Both the position numbers and the translations under genes were made by a program. Positions 16,562-26,036 of a stretch of 64,000 bases of DNA are shown piece after piece. Numbering within the stretch: position 1 is the first letter of the stretch; each line of letters opens with the position of its first letter. Source of the DNA: Syntrophotalea acetylenivorans (GTDB lineage: Bacteria; Desulfobacterota; Desulfuromonadia; Desulfuromonadales; Syntrophotaleaceae); contig NZ_CP015519.1 of assembly GCF_001887775.1 (NCBI RefSeq), forward strand, positions 2,542,001 through 2,606,000, in the 5' to 3' direction. Below the pieces are notes generated by a model. It searched no databases. It was not told the origin of the DNA and was given only the letters and a program-made list of their open reading frames with translations.

Positions 16562-17179
16562 ATGAGACGATATCGCGTTACTTTGTTGGTCGTTTGTCTG
16601 GTGCTGCTTTTTCTCGGCGGTTCCGACCTGAATGCCCTGCGTCGCAATTACCAGATCCAGCCGATTTCCATTGCCGAACTGGAGAGAAGCGGACCGCCGC
16701 AGGAGTGGTTAGCCATTGAAGGCGGCCATGTCAATCTGTTGGAAGCTATTTCCACCTCCGGTTCTGTCGAGGTCAGCGCTTTTTTGGTGCCGTTGAAGAT
16801 CAGCCGCGACGCTCAGGAGTACCGGGTGCTGTTGGAAACCCGTGCGCCGGCCATTGTCGATGCTTTGAAGACCTACCATTTCAAGCTTGACAGCGAACAG
16901 GATCAGCAACGCTATGTGCAGGAGCATCAAGAGTTGTTTTTCGGCCGTCGCGATGTATCCGGCATGGTCATGAGCGGCTTGATTAACATCAACAACAAAA
17001 ATCGCCTGGCGAAGATGGAAAAGGATTACGGCATCGATCTGCCGGAAGAGGTAATCTTTTTCAGCGAAGACAAGGAGCCGGCGAAGATTCGCGGTTTTCT
17101 CTTCGTTGGCGTTGCTTTGCTCGGAATGGTTAAACTTTTTTCCCGTTGGAAAAAGCCTGCTGCACCGGCAGCGGAATAA
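16562..17179 (+). CDS. Membrane-anchored protein of unknown function
   Basis: 205 residues with an N-terminal signal-anchor helix (about 5-22), a central soluble domain and a second helix near 178-195 followed by a short basic tail (SRWKKP). I do not recognise the family. AGGAG lies six bases before ATG 16562; an earlier in-frame start at 16523 lacks this site. It is a single gene between two terminators, so its context says little. Topology suggests a periplasmic loop domain held by two helices. Confidence 0.75.
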   Translation: MRRYRVTLLVVCLVLLFLGGSDLNALRRNYQIQPISIAELERSGPPQEWLAIEGGHVNLLEAISTSGSVEVSAFLVPLKISRDAQEYRVLLETRAPAIVDALKTYHFKLDSEQDQQRYVQEHQELFFGRRDVSGMVMSGLININNKNRLAKMEKDYGIDLPEEVIFFSEDKEPAKIRGFLFVGVALLGMVKLFSRWKKPAAPAAE

Positions 17180-17254
17180 AGTTTGTTGAGCCTGTCTTGA
17201 CAGCCGACAAAGGGCGTTGCTAATCTCGCAACAGTCCGATAGTTTTTAACCGAG

Positions 17255-17285
17255 GCCAGGGACGCGTTCCCTGGCTTTTTATTTA
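17255..17285 (+). terminator. Rho-independent terminator
   Basis: GCCAGGGA (17255-17262) pairs with TCCCTGGC (17268-17275), followed by TTTTTATTT. It ends the preceding unknown gene. Confidence 0.9.
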
Positions 17286-17308
17286 TTAAGCGTTTGAAAG
17301 CCTGGCCT

Positions 17309-19150
17309 ATGCTCGATGTCGACCTTAAAAAATTTCCCGCCCTGCCCGGCGTCTACCTGATGAAGGGGGCGCAGGGCGAGGTGCTGTACGTCGGCAAAGC
17401 CAAGCATCTGCGTAATCGGCTGCGTAGCTATTTTTCCGTTACCGGAGACGGTCGGGCCCACATCCGCTTTCTCATGAACCGGGTGGAGACTATAGAGACC
17501 ATCGTCACCGATACGGAGAAAGAAGCCCTGATCCTTGAGAATACCCTGATCAAAAAATATCGTCCTCGCTACAACATCAATCTGCGGGACGATAAAACCT
17601 ATGTTTCGCTGCGTATCGATATGCGCGAAGAATTTCCCACCTTGCAACTGGTGCGTCGCGTTAAAAAGGATGGCGCCCGCTACTTCGGTCCCTATTCCTC
17701 GTCGACGGCAGTGAAGGAAACCCTAAAACTTATCTATCGTATCTTTCCCCTACGCCATCATCCCCTGGAAGCCTGCCGCCGCCGGGATCGCCCCTGCCTT
17801 TATCATCAGATAGAGCAATGCAGCGCACCCTGCCATGGATTGATCAGTCCCTCGGAGTACGCTGCTCTGGTCGACGGAGCTGTGAAGTTGCTGGCCGGTC
17901 GCGAAAAGGAAGTGGTCACTTTGTTGCAGCAGCGTATGGGGGCCGCAGCCGAAAAACTGGATTACGAACAGGCGGCCCGGCTGCGCGATCAGGTTCAGGC
18001 CATCGAGCAGACGGTTGAGAAACAAAAAGTGGCCGATGCCGGCGGTGGTGATCAGGACGTGGTTGGTCTGCATCGCGAAGGCGGCGAGGTAGAGCTGGCG
18101 ATCCTCTTTGTCCGGGAGGGCAAGGTCATCGGTCGCCGAAGCTATAGCCTTGAATGGCGGTTGGCCGAGGACGAACTGTTGTCATCCTTTCTACAGGAAT
18201 TTTACAGTCGAGATGTGGTTATTCCTGATCGTCTGTTGCTGCCTTTGGTTCTCGAAGATAGCGAAACATTGGCCGATTGGCTGAGCGAGCGCAAAGGGAA
18301 AAGGATGCAATTGCTGGTGCCGCAACGGGGAGGGGGGCGACAACTGGTCGAGATGGCCCGACGCAACGCCGAGGAATCCTTTCGCGAAAAGGGCAGCCGT
18401 CGGGAAGCCCGGCAGCAGGTGTTGCAGGATATCGCCACTCGATTACAGTTGGGTCGTCTGCCGCAAAGGATCGAATGCTTCGACATTTCCAATGTGCAGG
18501 GGCGCTTCAGTGTGGCCAGTATGGCGGTCTTGAGTGACGGGGAACCGGACAAGGGGGCTTATCGGCATTTTCGAATTCGTACGGTGACCGGATCGGACGA
18601 TTACGCTTCTCTCTATGAGGTGCTGAAGAGGCGCCTGACCAGGGGCATGGAAGAGGAGGTCCTGCCCGATTTCATCCTGATCGATGGCGGTAAAGGGCAG
18701 TTGTCGGTATTGAACGCGGTCTTGGAAGAATTGGCCTTGAGCGATCGCATCGACGCCGTGGGCATAGCCAAAAGCCGGGTGCGCAGCAATGTTCGTGGCA
18801 AGGTGGTGGAGCGCAGCGAGGAGCGGTTTTTTCTGCCCGGCCGCAAGAACCCGGTGGTGCTGCGCCAGGGATCGCCAGCCCTCTTTATGTTGGAGCGGTT
18901 GCGTGACGAGGCTCACCGTTTTGCTATCACCTATCACCGCAAGCTGCGCCGGCAATCGACCCTGCATTCGGCCCTCGAGGACATTCCCGGTGTCGGAGCG
19001 CAGCGTCGCAAGGCTTTGTTGCGCCATTTCGGCAGTCTGAAAAAGATCAAACAGGCCAGCCTGGAGCAACTAAAAGACATGCCCGGCTTACCAAGTACCT
19101 TGGCCGAGCGTATTTTCGACACCTTTCATAAATCGGGTTCCTCAGAATAA
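17309..19150 (+). CDS. uvrC: UvrABC system protein C (excinuclease subunit C)
   Basis: 613 residues. The N-terminal GIY-YIG nuclease (about 10-90; PGVYLMKG, VLYVGKAKHLRNRLRSYF) makes the 3' incision at DNA lesions. A UVR motif for UvrB binding follows (about 200-235), then the UvrC RNase H-like endonuclease (DISNVQG, FILIDGGKGQL) for the 5' incision, and a tandem helix-hairpin-helix at the end (IPGVGAQRRKALLRHFGS). Length is normal. ATG 17309 fits the family's N-terminus; a TTG at 17294 is possible and neither has a strong ribosome-binding site. It works with UvrA and UvrB, which are not in this window. Confidence 0.97.
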   Translation: MLDVDLKKFPALPGVYLMKGAQGEVLYVGKAKHLRNRLRSYFSVTGDGRAHIRFLMNRVETIETIVTDTEKEALILENTLIKKYRPRYNINLRDDKTYVSLRIDMREEFPTLQLVRRVKKDGARYFGPYSSSTAVKETLKLIYRIFPLRHHPLEACRRRDRPCLYHQIEQCSAPCHGLISPSEYAALVDGAVKLLAGREKEVVTLLQQRMGAAAEKLDYEQAARLRDQVQAIEQTVEKQKVADAGGGDQDVVGLHREGGEVELAILFVREGKVIGRRSYSLEWRLAEDELLSSFLQEFYSRDVVIPDRLLLPLVLEDSETLADWLSERKGKRMQLLVPQRGGGRQLVEMARRNAEESFREKGSRREARQQVLQDIATRLQLGRLPQRIECFDISNVQGRFSVASMAVLSDGEPDKGAYRHFRIRTVTGSDDYASLYEVLKRRLTRGMEEEVLPDFILIDGGKGQLSVLNAVLEELALSDRIDAVGIAKSRVRSNVRGKVVERSEERFFLPGRKNPVVLRQGSPALFMLERLRDEAHRFAITYHRKLRRQSTLHSALEDIPGVGAQRRKALLRHFGSLKKIKQASLEQLKDMPGLPSTLAERIFDTFHKSGSSE

Positions 19151-19191
19151 TATCCAAATCCCTTTTTTCGCGGGTGCAACCTTCGAACAGT

Positions 19192-20694
19192 TTACTTGTC
19201 CCTTGCCTGGGCTCGGCCGCTCAGTTCGTTCAATACCTTCATCCGCTGCTGCAATTCATCGCTCAAGGCATTGGGGACATATCGCCAGCACCAGTTGTGC
19301 TCCGGTTGGCCGGGGCGGTTCATGCGGGCCCTGTCATCCAGGCCTAAAAGGTCCTGCAAGGGTAGGATGCAGGTATCGGCCACGCTGGTCATGGCCGCAT
19401 GAATCAGGCTCCAGGGCATCTCGGGGGTGGGGTTTCCCAGGTAGGCAGAAACTTGCTTTTTCGCTGCGGCGGACAGGTTTTGCCACCAGCCGAGGGTGGT
19501 GTCGTTGTCGTGGGTGCCGGTATAGACGACACAGCACCGTGTGAGGTTGTGCGGCAGATACGGGTTGTCCGGACCGGAATCGAAGGCGAACTGAAGAATT
19601 TTCATGCCCGGTAAGCCGAATTGATCGCGCAGGGCCTCTACTTCTGGAGTGATGATTCCCAGGTCCTCGGCGATCAGGGGCAGTTGGCCGAATTCGGCGA
19701 GCAGGCTTTTGAAGAGCTCTGATCCGGGGACTGGTTGCCAGGTGCCGTTAATGGCCGTTTTTTCGTCGGCAGGAATGGCCCAGCAGGCTTCAAAGCCGCG
19801 AAAATGGTCGATACGCAGCAAGTCGGTTTGTTCCAATGCCCAGCGCAGTCGGGACTTCCACCAGTTGAAATTATCCTCTTTCATATGCTCCCAGCGGTAC
19901 AGGGGATTGCCCCAGCGTTGGCCTGTTGCGCTGAAATAATCGGGAGGAACGCCGGCTACCAGGGTCGGTTGCATCTCCTGGTCAAGCTGGAAGAGTTCCG
20001 GATGGCTCCAGACATCGGCGGAATCGAGGGCGACAAAGATGGGCATATCACCGAGCAGTCGAATCCCCCGCTGATCGGCATAGCATTTCAAAGCAAACCA
20101 CTGTTCATAAAAAACAAATTGGGCATATTGCTGCTCAAACAGGTCGTTGGCCAGTTCTTCTTTCCAGAAAGACAAGGCCCCTGATTGGCGTTGTCGAATT
20201 TCCAACGGCCAGGTGTTCCAACTGGCTTCTTTGAACTTACGGCGTAAGGCTTGAAACAAAGAATAGTCATCGAGCCAATCGGCTTGCTCATGACAAAATT
20301 TATCAAACGCCTGCTGCCGCTGCCGATCTTCGCCATTGCGAAAGACTTGTGAGGCTTTGCGCAAAAGCCGGGTTTTCAGGCTGTGTACGAAACGAAAATG
20401 AACCCGCCCCTCCTCCATGGCGATCCCGGCAATGTCGGCCGGTTCAAGGTCGCCGGCCTCCACCAGGCGTTCCAGGCAGATCAGCAAGGGATTGCCGGCA
20501 AAGGCAGACAAGGCGCTGTAGGGGGAGTCACCGTATCCCGTCGGGCCCAGAGGCAGGATTTGCCATAGGCTGTGGCCGCTGGCCGCTAGAAAATCGATGA
20601 AACGGTAGGCTTCACTTCCGAGGCTTCCGATGCCGTGGGGTCCGGGAAGGGAGGTGGGGTGAAGCAGGATACCGCTGGTGCGCTGTTGGGACAT
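19192..20694 (-). CDS. malQ: 4-alpha-glucanotransferase (amylomaltase)
   Basis: 500-residue GH77 enzyme. The start SGILLHPTSLPGPHGIGSLG and the segments LGDMPIFV, VAGVPPDYFSATGQRWGNPLY, LLRIDHFRGFEACWAIP (catalytic nucleophile Asp in RIDHFRG), LIAEDLGIITPEV and YTGTHDNDT are those of amylomaltases. It transfers alpha-1,4-glucan segments between maltodextrins in the cytoplasm, in glycogen or starch turnover. AGGAG precedes the start. No other glycogen genes adjoin it, though a phosphoglucomutase is encoded at 44 kb. Confidence 0.96.
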   Translation of the reverse strand: MSQQRTSGILLHPTSLPGPHGIGSLGSEAYRFIDFLAASGHSLWQILPLGPTGYGDSPYSALSAFAGNPLLICLERLVEAGDLEPADIAGIAMEEGRVHFRFVHSLKTRLLRKASQVFRNGEDRQRQQAFDKFCHEQADWLDDYSLFQALRRKFKEASWNTWPLEIRQRQSGALSFWKEELANDLFEQQYAQFVFYEQWFALKCYADQRGIRLLGDMPIFVALDSADVWSHPELFQLDQEMQPTLVAGVPPDYFSATGQRWGNPLYRWEHMKEDNFNWWKSRLRWALEQTDLLRIDHFRGFEACWAIPADEKTAINGTWQPVPGSELFKSLLAEFGQLPLIAEDLGIITPEVEALRDQFGLPGMKILQFAFDSGPDNPYLPHNLTRCCVVYTGTHDNDTTLGWWQNLSAAAKKQVSAYLGNPTPEMPWSLIHAAMTSVADTCILPLQDLLGLDDRARMNRPGQPEHNWCWRYVPNALSDELQQRMKVLNELSGRAQARDK

Positions 20695-20908
20695 GACGGA
20701 AGCTCCTGATGAAAAATCCGCTGCGCTTTTTCGCTGCGGAAAGGCATGGTTTCGATGTCAGCCCCTATTCTAACCGAAATTGAATGATTTGTTACGGCTG
20801 TTGGGCGAATCAGATTGCTTCGCACCTATTTTCCCCGGATCTCGCATGTCCCGGTCCAGGAAAAATACCGCAACGCCGTAGGGCGGACTTTTTGCGACGC
20901 CATCAAGC

Positions 20909-20937
20909 TTGACAGTTCCGCGTAAAATAGCTATAAA
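20909..20937 (+). promoter_or_regulatory. Sigma-70 promoter for tadA
   Basis: TTGACA (20909-20914), exactly 17 bp, TATAAA (20932-20937). Nearly consensus, 60 bp before the gene. Confidence 0.85.
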
Positions 20938-20996
20938 TTGCCTTCTCTCAAGACCGTAAAAGCACTATTTTGCGCAAATTTCCAAATTGAACGCCT

Positions 20997-21497
20997 GTGG
21001 ACATCGCTGACCAAAAAGATCGGGACTGGATGCAAGTCAGTCTGCAGGAAGCGGCGGCAGCAGCTGCGCTGGGCGAGGTTCCGGTCGGTGCTATTGTCGT
21101 TCATGACGGTGTCATTATCGGTCGGGGATATAATTTACGGGAAAGCAGCAACGATCCGACTTCCCATGCCGAGATGATCGCTATTCGGCAGGCGGCCGAG
21201 ACCCTAGGTTCCTGGCGTTTGCTCGACTGCACGCTATACGTAACCCTGGAACCTTGCGTCATGTGCATGGGGGCCATCATTCTGGCCCGGATTCCGCGGC
21301 TGGTCTTCGGCTGCCGTGACCCCAGGGTCGGAGCCGTCGGTTCCATCTATGATCTTTCCAAGGATGATCGTTTCAATCATCGGGTAGCGGTCACCGAAGG
21401 GGTGCTCGGCGATATCTGCAGCGAGATGTTGAGCGATTTCTTTCGCCAACTGCGGGCAAAACGTAAAAAAGGTTCAGAATCAATCGACAATAAATAA
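20997..21497 (+). CDS. tadA: tRNA-specific adenosine deaminase
   Basis: 166 residues of the cytidine deaminase-like fold. Zinc-binding and catalytic motifs are HAEMIAIRQAA (His and proton-shuttling Glu) and the PCVMC pair of cysteines. The enzyme converts A34 to inosine in tRNA-Arg(ACG). A GTG start at 20997 gives the DRDWMQ segment that corresponds to the usual N-terminus; ATG 21030 is an alternative but would remove part of the first helix. It lies directly before tRNA-Ser and behind a near-consensus promoter, so the tRNA may be co-transcribed. Confidence 0.95.
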   Translation: MDIADQKDRDWMQVSLQEAAAAAALGEVPVGAIVVHDGVIIGRGYNLRESSNDPTSHAEMIAIRQAAETLGSWRLLDCTLYVTLEPCVMCMGAIILARIPRLVFGCRDPRVGAVGSIYDLSKDDRFNHRVAVTEGVLGDICSEMLSDFFRQLRAKRKKGSESIDNK

Positions 21498-21501
21498 AAA
21501 C

Positions 21502-21589
21502 GGAGGGGTGTCCGAGAGGTCGAAGGTGACAGACTCGAAATCTGTTGTACCGCAAGGTACCGTGGGTTCGAATCCCACCCCCTCCGCCA
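21502..21589 (+). tRNA. tRNA-Ser(CGA)
   Basis: Acceptor GGAGGGG pairs with CCCCTCC, the anticodon stem ACAGA/TCTGT encloses loop CTCGAAA (anticodon CGA at 21536-21538), a long variable arm (TACCGCAAGGTA) marks a class II tRNA, the T arm has GGTTCGAATCC, and CCA is encoded at 21587-21589. It decodes UCG. Its 3' side is the insertion site of the genomic island that follows. Confidence 0.97.
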
Positions 21590-21591
21590 GT

Positions 21592-21636
21592 AAAAACAAG
21601 GGCTTAGCCGATTTCGGCTAAGCCCTTGTTTTTGAA
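21592..21636 (+). terminator. Terminator after tRNA-Ser, perfect 20-bp stem
   Basis: AAAAACAAGGGCTTAGCCGA (21592-21611) pairs perfectly with its complement at 21614-21633, ending in T5. The left arm is repeated at the right end of the island (30118-30135). Confidence 0.9.
21595..21612 (+). repeat. Left att-like direct repeat (attL side)
   Basis: AACAAGGGCTTAGCCGAT, identical at 30118-30135, just after the tRNA CCA end. Confidence 0.75.
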
Positions 21637-21655
21637 AAATGGCCTTGTGCTGCAC

Positions 21656-22783
21656 TTATGCTGCACTTCGCCACAAAACCTCACCGCACGTGGCAACGGA
21701 TTCAGGCTCATCCTCTTCCTCCTCGGTTTCGAACATCCTTTCGTTCATGCTCTCCACTACGCTCCGGGTGTGGGCTTCTGAGAGGTGGGCATATCGTTTC
21801 ACCATCTGGAAGGTTTTATGCCCCAGTACCGCGGCGATCTCCGAGACGGTGGCTTTGTTCATGGCCATGTGTGATGCGGCAGTGTGCCGGAGGTCATGGA
21901 AGCGGAAGTCTCTGATATCGGCTTCCCTTAGAGCCTTTTCCCAGGATTTGCGGAAATTGGCAGGTCGGTCAGCTTTCTCTTCGGCGAACACCAGCCCATG
22001 TTCAGGATGGCTTTCTGCCGCTAACTCTCTCAGCACTTGCTGCGTCATGCTGGCAAGAGGCACGGTGCGGCGCTCTTTGTTCTTGGTTTTATGGAGCACC
22101 AACTGTTTGCGGTTGAAATCGATGTCTTTCCAGCGCAGGTTCAAGATCTCGCCTTGGCGCATACCGGTAGACAAGGCTAGGGCAACGGCTGTATAGAGAA
22201 ACCTATTGGGTTGGCAGTGACAGGCATTAAGCAGTCTCTGTATCTCCTGTTTGTCCAGAAAGCGGATCCGGCCCTGTGGTTCCTTCGGCTTTCGTATCTT
22301 GGCGACTGGGTTGTCCGAGATCCACTCCCATTCCTTGATCGCAATGGAGAACGCATGTGACAGGGCGGCCAAGTACCGATTAACCGTAGATGGCGACCGT
22401 TTGCGTTTGCGGTAGGTGACTTCGGCCTGCAACTTGTCCCGGCATGTTGTGATCATGGCCGCAGTGAGGTCGCAAAGCAGGTAGGGGCCAAGTTCAGTTT
22501 TCCACCACATCAACTGTGTCTGTTGGGCTTTGCCATGGCGGCCTTTGGTCGGCAGAACTTCCTCTGTGTAACGGTCAATCAATTCCTCTAAAGTATGCTT
22601 ACGGGACTGAGCAGTTTTGAAATGCCTGTTTTCAATCATGGCGGCTTCGATTGTCTTAGCCCACCTTTTCGCATCGGTCTTTCTTGGAAAACTAGCCGTT
22701 TCTGTGGGATAGCCCTTTCGGCGGATAATTACCTGGTAGCGTTTCTCTCCAGAAGCTAACGTTCTCTCGATAATACTGGCCAT
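21656..22783 (-). CDS. Tyrosine-type site-specific integrase
   Basis: 375 residues. The N-terminal arm-binding region (VIIRRKGYPTETASFPRKTDAKRWA) precedes a SAM-like core-binding domain (about 60-165) and the catalytic domain (about 180-355), with Arg in STGMRQGEILNLRW, HDLRHTAASH and the His/Tyr region LGHKTFQMVKRYAHLS (catalytic Tyr). Start 22783 is chosen for the AAGGAC before it; a longer form from 22810 is possible. It converges on the tRNA-Ser, the usual arrangement for an integrase that recombines the tRNA 3' end. Two 11-bp repeats (TGCTGCACTT) at 21648-21669 lie over its 3' end. Confidence 0.95.
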   Translation of the reverse strand: MASIIERTLASGEKRYQVIIRRKGYPTETASFPRKTDAKRWAKTIEAAMIENRHFKTAQSRKHTLEELIDRYTEEVLPTKGRHGKAQQTQLMWWKTELGPYLLCDLTAAMITTCRDKLQAEVTYRKRKRSPSTVNRYLAALSHAFSIAIKEWEWISDNPVAKIRKPKEPQGRIRFLDKQEIQRLLNACHCQPNRFLYTAVALALSTGMRQGEILNLRWKDIDFNRKQLVLHKTKNKERRTVPLASMTQQVLRELAAESHPEHGLVFAEEKADRPANFRKSWEKALREADIRDFRFHDLRHTAASHMAMNKATVSEIAAVLGHKTFQMVKRYAHLSEAHTRSVVESMNERMFETEEEEDEPESVATCGEVLWRSAA

Positions 22784-22845
22784 TGAAATGTCCTTTTCTC
22801 CGGCCGGCAACGCTGGTATAGACGTGCCGGCCGGTATTTTTCTGG

Positions 22846-23157
22846 TTAGTGGGTCTGCATACCATTCCTTTTCTCAACCCACCGGAAGAACTTGTCCTCG
22901 TCGATCAGTACTCGCCGACCGACCCTGACAATGCATTCAGAGAACCCGTTGGTCTGCTCGTAAAAGATCAGGTGGCGCAGACCTCCAATGGGTGGCCATT
23001 GGTGGTGGTCGTTCCATCTGGTTACCGGTATGAGCCTGCTTTTCTTTTGAGGGGTTTCCGACAGTTCTGTAGGTGGTCTTTCTACCTCAGAACTGTCTGG
23101 GTTTTTTGCGTGCAGTTTTTGCGGATTACTCGTTGCTGCCAACTTTTCTTCGGTCAT
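22846..23157 (-). CDS. AlpA/excisionase-like DNA-binding protein
   Basis: 103 residues. The C-terminal 60 (GGLRHLIFYEQTNGFSECIVRVGRRVLIDEDKFFRWVEKRN, read in parts) match the winged-helix Xis/AlpA type found next to integrases. The first 40 residues are polar and low in complexity. It is upstream of the integrase in the same direction, 62 bp away, so the two form an integration/excision module. It probably bends att DNA for excision or regulates the integrase (inference). Confidence 0.8.
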   Translation of the reverse strand: MTEEKLAATSNPQKLHAKNPDSSEVERPPTELSETPQKKSRLIPVTRWNDHHQWPPIGGLRHLIFYEQTNGFSECIVRVGRRVLIDEDKFFRWVEKRNGMQTH

Positions 23158-23440
23158 TAACTGACTCCTTTAGTGAGTGTGTGAATCGGGCTGGGTCCGA
23201 ACAAAACATTGATTCCAGCTATTAAATAGTTGGCAGCTGCGGTGTGGTTTTGTAGTTTTTTGTTTGGGGTAAGGATGGTCGGTTTTGGTTGCGTTGAGAG
23301 AGCGGGTATTGCTTGTAGGAATTAACCTGAGGTGGGGAGAGTAATGAGAGATTTTCACGGGCATGTCGGACGAGAAAGCTGGCATGCAATGCAGGAGGAG
23401 GATAGCGATGCGGCTAGCTGTAATCAATGAACCTGTTGGA

Positions 23441-23923
23441 TTACGACTCTCCTCTTTGCTTTTTTACCTTTGCGATCATTTTCTTCTTAATATCGGTAGG
23501 GACGAAAATATGCTTCCAGTGCCGCAGGTTACGGCCCAGGATGTAGAGTTCGTTCTGGTCAGCGTGCATCAGGTCGAAGCGCAATGCAAATTGCCTGTCG
23601 CTCTGGCCGGCCATAAACAGGGCCGCTTCCTTGAACCATTCCAGGTGCGCGGCCAGTTTTTCCAATTCGGGTAGCAGGTTTACCTGTTGGGCTTCTTGCG
23701 AAAAAGGCGCTTTTCCAGCAAGGGATTCTATGATTTCTCGACCAGTTGTTTTCTGGGTCTGCTTCTTGAGCACGGCTTTGTTGCGCTTGATCTCTATTTC
23801 GAGCTGCTGTGCTGCAAGTTTGCCATCGAGATCGTTGTCGAAACTTTTTGAGCGGTGCCGACCGTCCGGATCGCGCCAGCGCATCTGGAGCTTTCGGCCA
23901 TTTTTGGTGATGTGGATGGACAT
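23441..23923 (-). CDS. Island protein with integrase-arm-like N-terminus
   Basis: 160 residues from ATG 23923. The first 35 residues (KNGRKLQMRWRDPDGRHRSKSF) resemble the AP2-like arm-binding domain of tyrosine integrases, but no catalytic domain follows. The remainder is mostly charged helix, including KRNKAVLKKQTQK. The frame stays open upstream to 24013 and an AAGGAGG lies about 24 nt before the chosen ATG, so the true start is uncertain. Function unknown; possibly an island DNA-binding or accessory protein. Confidence 0.55.
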   Translation of the reverse strand: MSIHITKNGRKLQMRWRDPDGRHRSKSFDNDLDGKLAAQQLEIEIKRNKAVLKKQTQKTTGREIIESLAGKAPFSQEAQQVNLLPELEKLAAHLEWFKEAALFMAGQSDRQFALRFDLMHADQNELYILGRNLRHWKHIFVPTDIKKKMIAKVKKQRGES

Positions 23924-24831
23924 AGATATTTTACGGGCTGTCGCCTGCCTCCTTTTGTAGAATTGATTTGTACGTGGGGTTCTCCGAGGACTGGATTGTG
24001 CTTGAGCAGCCATTGAGTTTTTTCGGTGGTCGTCGGGTTTTTAAAAAATTGGCCGCTGCGCCCTTAATAGAGTCCTAGAAAAGCGGGGGAGGGATTCCCG
24101 CTTTTGGCATGAGCAACAAGGGCGCAGCAGCCCATGGTGGGAGGGTTGTAATGCATGTTCTTATAACGAAGCTGGTATGGTTTTTTTAAGGGGTGTTGGG
24201 GTTATTCGGTCGATTATGTTGTTCATAGCGGAAGGGGGACAATCCTCTAAGTCATTGTTTTAAAGTGCCTATTGAGGAAAATGTAGGATTTTTATAATGT
24301 CGCTGCACGTAGTTGCCCTTCTAATTCCTTCAGCCACGATGTCACCACAGTAGAGCAGGCGGCTTAGCGGACTATCTTTTGTCTCCAGTTGAATATGTTT
24401 GCGGTGTAGATTCCCTTCATCTCTGATCGGGCAAGATTCAGACAAGCCATAACCAGTCAGACGCGAAAGGCCCGCCAAGAGAAACGACAGTCTTTCCAAT
24501 ATGTCAGGAGTTGTTGGAATGCCACTGCCAATTCACATTTTGATTACCAAACAATTCGACAGAACTCATAATACGATCGAATTTCCTGCCCGAAAATATT
24601 ACTGAAACTGGTTAGTTGGGTGCCCTTCTTGTAGATTTATAGGAAAATAGGTATGATCCGATCTGGAAAGTGCCTAGGCTAAATTAACCCAATCAGAACC
24701 AAAACGCTTAATCGGCTTAAAATTGCCTAGCATGTTTTTTCCACCTTGGATTTTAAACGGAAACCAAGTAAAAAGTGGTTTTATAGAAAGACAAATCGAG
24801 AACAGGAAATGAGTGTTTATTTTATTTTGGA
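23924..24831. other. AT-rich island stretch without a clear gene
   Basis: Contains one weak reading frame on the minus strand, 24269-24499, with a TTG start and no ribosome-binding site (LSFLLAGLSRLTGYGLSE ... CGDIVAEGIRRATT). Its composition is protein-like, so it may be a fragment or small gene, but I cannot assign a family. No other structure seen. Confidence 0.4.
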
Positions 24832-24891
24832 TGAATCGCCCCTAGTTTTGTAGACACTCCTGGGTTATAAAAAATGACTCAGGAGGAACCC

Positions 24892-25167
24892 ATGAGCAGC
24901 AAGCGTTACACCGAAGAGTTCAAGATCGAAGCCGTCAAGCAAATCACCGAGCGCGGCTACTCCGTTTACGATGTCGCTCAGCGTCTGGGAGTGACCACCC
25001 ACAGCCTATATGCCTGGCGCAAGAAATACGCTTCAGGTCCCCAGCACGACCCGAGTCTCGACCAGGATGCCGAGATCAAGCGGCTTCGTGCCGAACTGAA
25101 ACGGGTTACCGAAGAGCGAGATATTCTAAAAAAGGCCACCGCATACTTCGCCAAAGAGTCCCGGTGA
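24892..25167 (+). CDS. IS3 transposase OrfA (copy 1)
   Basis: 91 residues: HTH_8/HTH_Tnp_1 domain (YTEEFKIEAVKQITERGYSV, then VAQRLGVTTHSLYAWRKKY) and a C-terminal coiled-coil/leucine-zipper region (IKRLRAELKRVTEERDILKK). ATG 24892 follows AGGAGG. A slippery A-AAA-AAG heptamer at 25128-25134, in the right phase for a -1 shift into OrfB, fits the known IS3 mechanism for making the OrfAB transposase. Confidence 0.93.
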   Translation: MSSKRYTEEFKIEAVKQITERGYSVYDVAQRLGVTTHSLYAWRKKYASGPQHDPSLDQDAEIKRLRAELKRVTEERDILKKATAYFAKESR

Positions 25168-26036
25168 GGTATGCCTTTATCCGGGCACACCTAGGGCAGT
25201 TCGCTATTCGCAACCTGTGCCGGATGATGCAGGTTCACCGCAGCGGCTACTACGCCTGGATCAAGCAACCCAAGTCGGGCTGGCAGAAGGACGACGAGAG
25301 GTTGTCGGGACTCATCAAACAACTCTGGCTGGAGAGTGGCTGTGTCTATGGTTATCGCAAGGCCTATAAAGATCTGCGTGAAATCGGCGAGACCTGTGGT
25401 CCGAACCGGGTGGCCCGCCTGATGAAACAGGCCGGGTTGAAAGCCCAGGTAGGCTACAACAAGCCCCGGCATAAAGGCGGTAAGGTCTCTGTCTTGGCCG
25501 ACAACCATCTCAATCAGGACTTCGATGTCCAACAACCCAATCAGGCCTGGGCCACCGACATCACCTATATTCGCACCTATGAAGGGTGGTTGTTCCTGGC
25601 CGTCGTCATAGACCTGTTTTCCCGTCAGGTCGTGGGCTGGTCAATGCAACCCAAGATGCAGGTCGATCTCGTACTCAACGCGTTGCTCATGGCGGTGTGG
25701 CGGCGCAAACCAAAGAACCCGGTGTTGGTCCACTCCGACCAAGGAACCCAGTACACGAGTAGCGACTGGCAGAATTTCCTAAAGACGCAAAATCTGCTGT
25801 GCAGCATGAGCCGCCGTGGTAATTGCTACGACAACGCTGTCGCCGAGAGCTTCTTCCAACTCTTAAAACGAGAGCGAATCAGACGCAAGACCTACAAGGA
25901 CCGAGAAGAGGCCCGGCGCGATATCTTCAACTACATCGAAATGTTCTACAACCCGGTTCGCCGTCACGGTTACAATGACAACCTGTCGCCAATGGAGTTC
26001 GAAAGGCGCCATTTCAGCAAAACCCAGAGTGTCTAG
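25164..26036 (+). CDS. IS3 transposase OrfB (copy 1)
   Basis: 290 residues with HTH_21 and rve integrase core. DDE residues are in WATDITYI (Asp), VHSDQGTQYTS (Asp) and NAVAESFFQLLKRE (Glu). It starts with GTG overlapping the OrfA stop by 4 nt, but is probably expressed mainly by -1 frameshifting from OrfA. It differs from copy 2 at two positions: Trp/Arg in KSG-W/R-QKDD and Ala/Val in GYRK-A/V-YKD. Confidence 0.95.
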   Translation: MRYAFIRAHLGQFAIRNLCRMMQVHRSGYYAWIKQPKSGWQKDDERLSGLIKQLWLESGCVYGYRKAYKDLREIGETCGPNRVARLMKQAGLKAQVGYNKPRHKGGKVSVLADNHLNQDFDVQQPNQAWATDITYIRTYEGWLFLAVVIDLFSRQVVGWSMQPKMQVDLVLNALLMAVWRRKPKNPVLVHSDQGTQYTSSDWQNFLKTQNLLCSMSRRGNCYDNAVAESFFQLLKRERIRRKTYKDREEARRDIFNYIEMFYNPVRRHGYNDNLSPMEFERRHFSKTQSV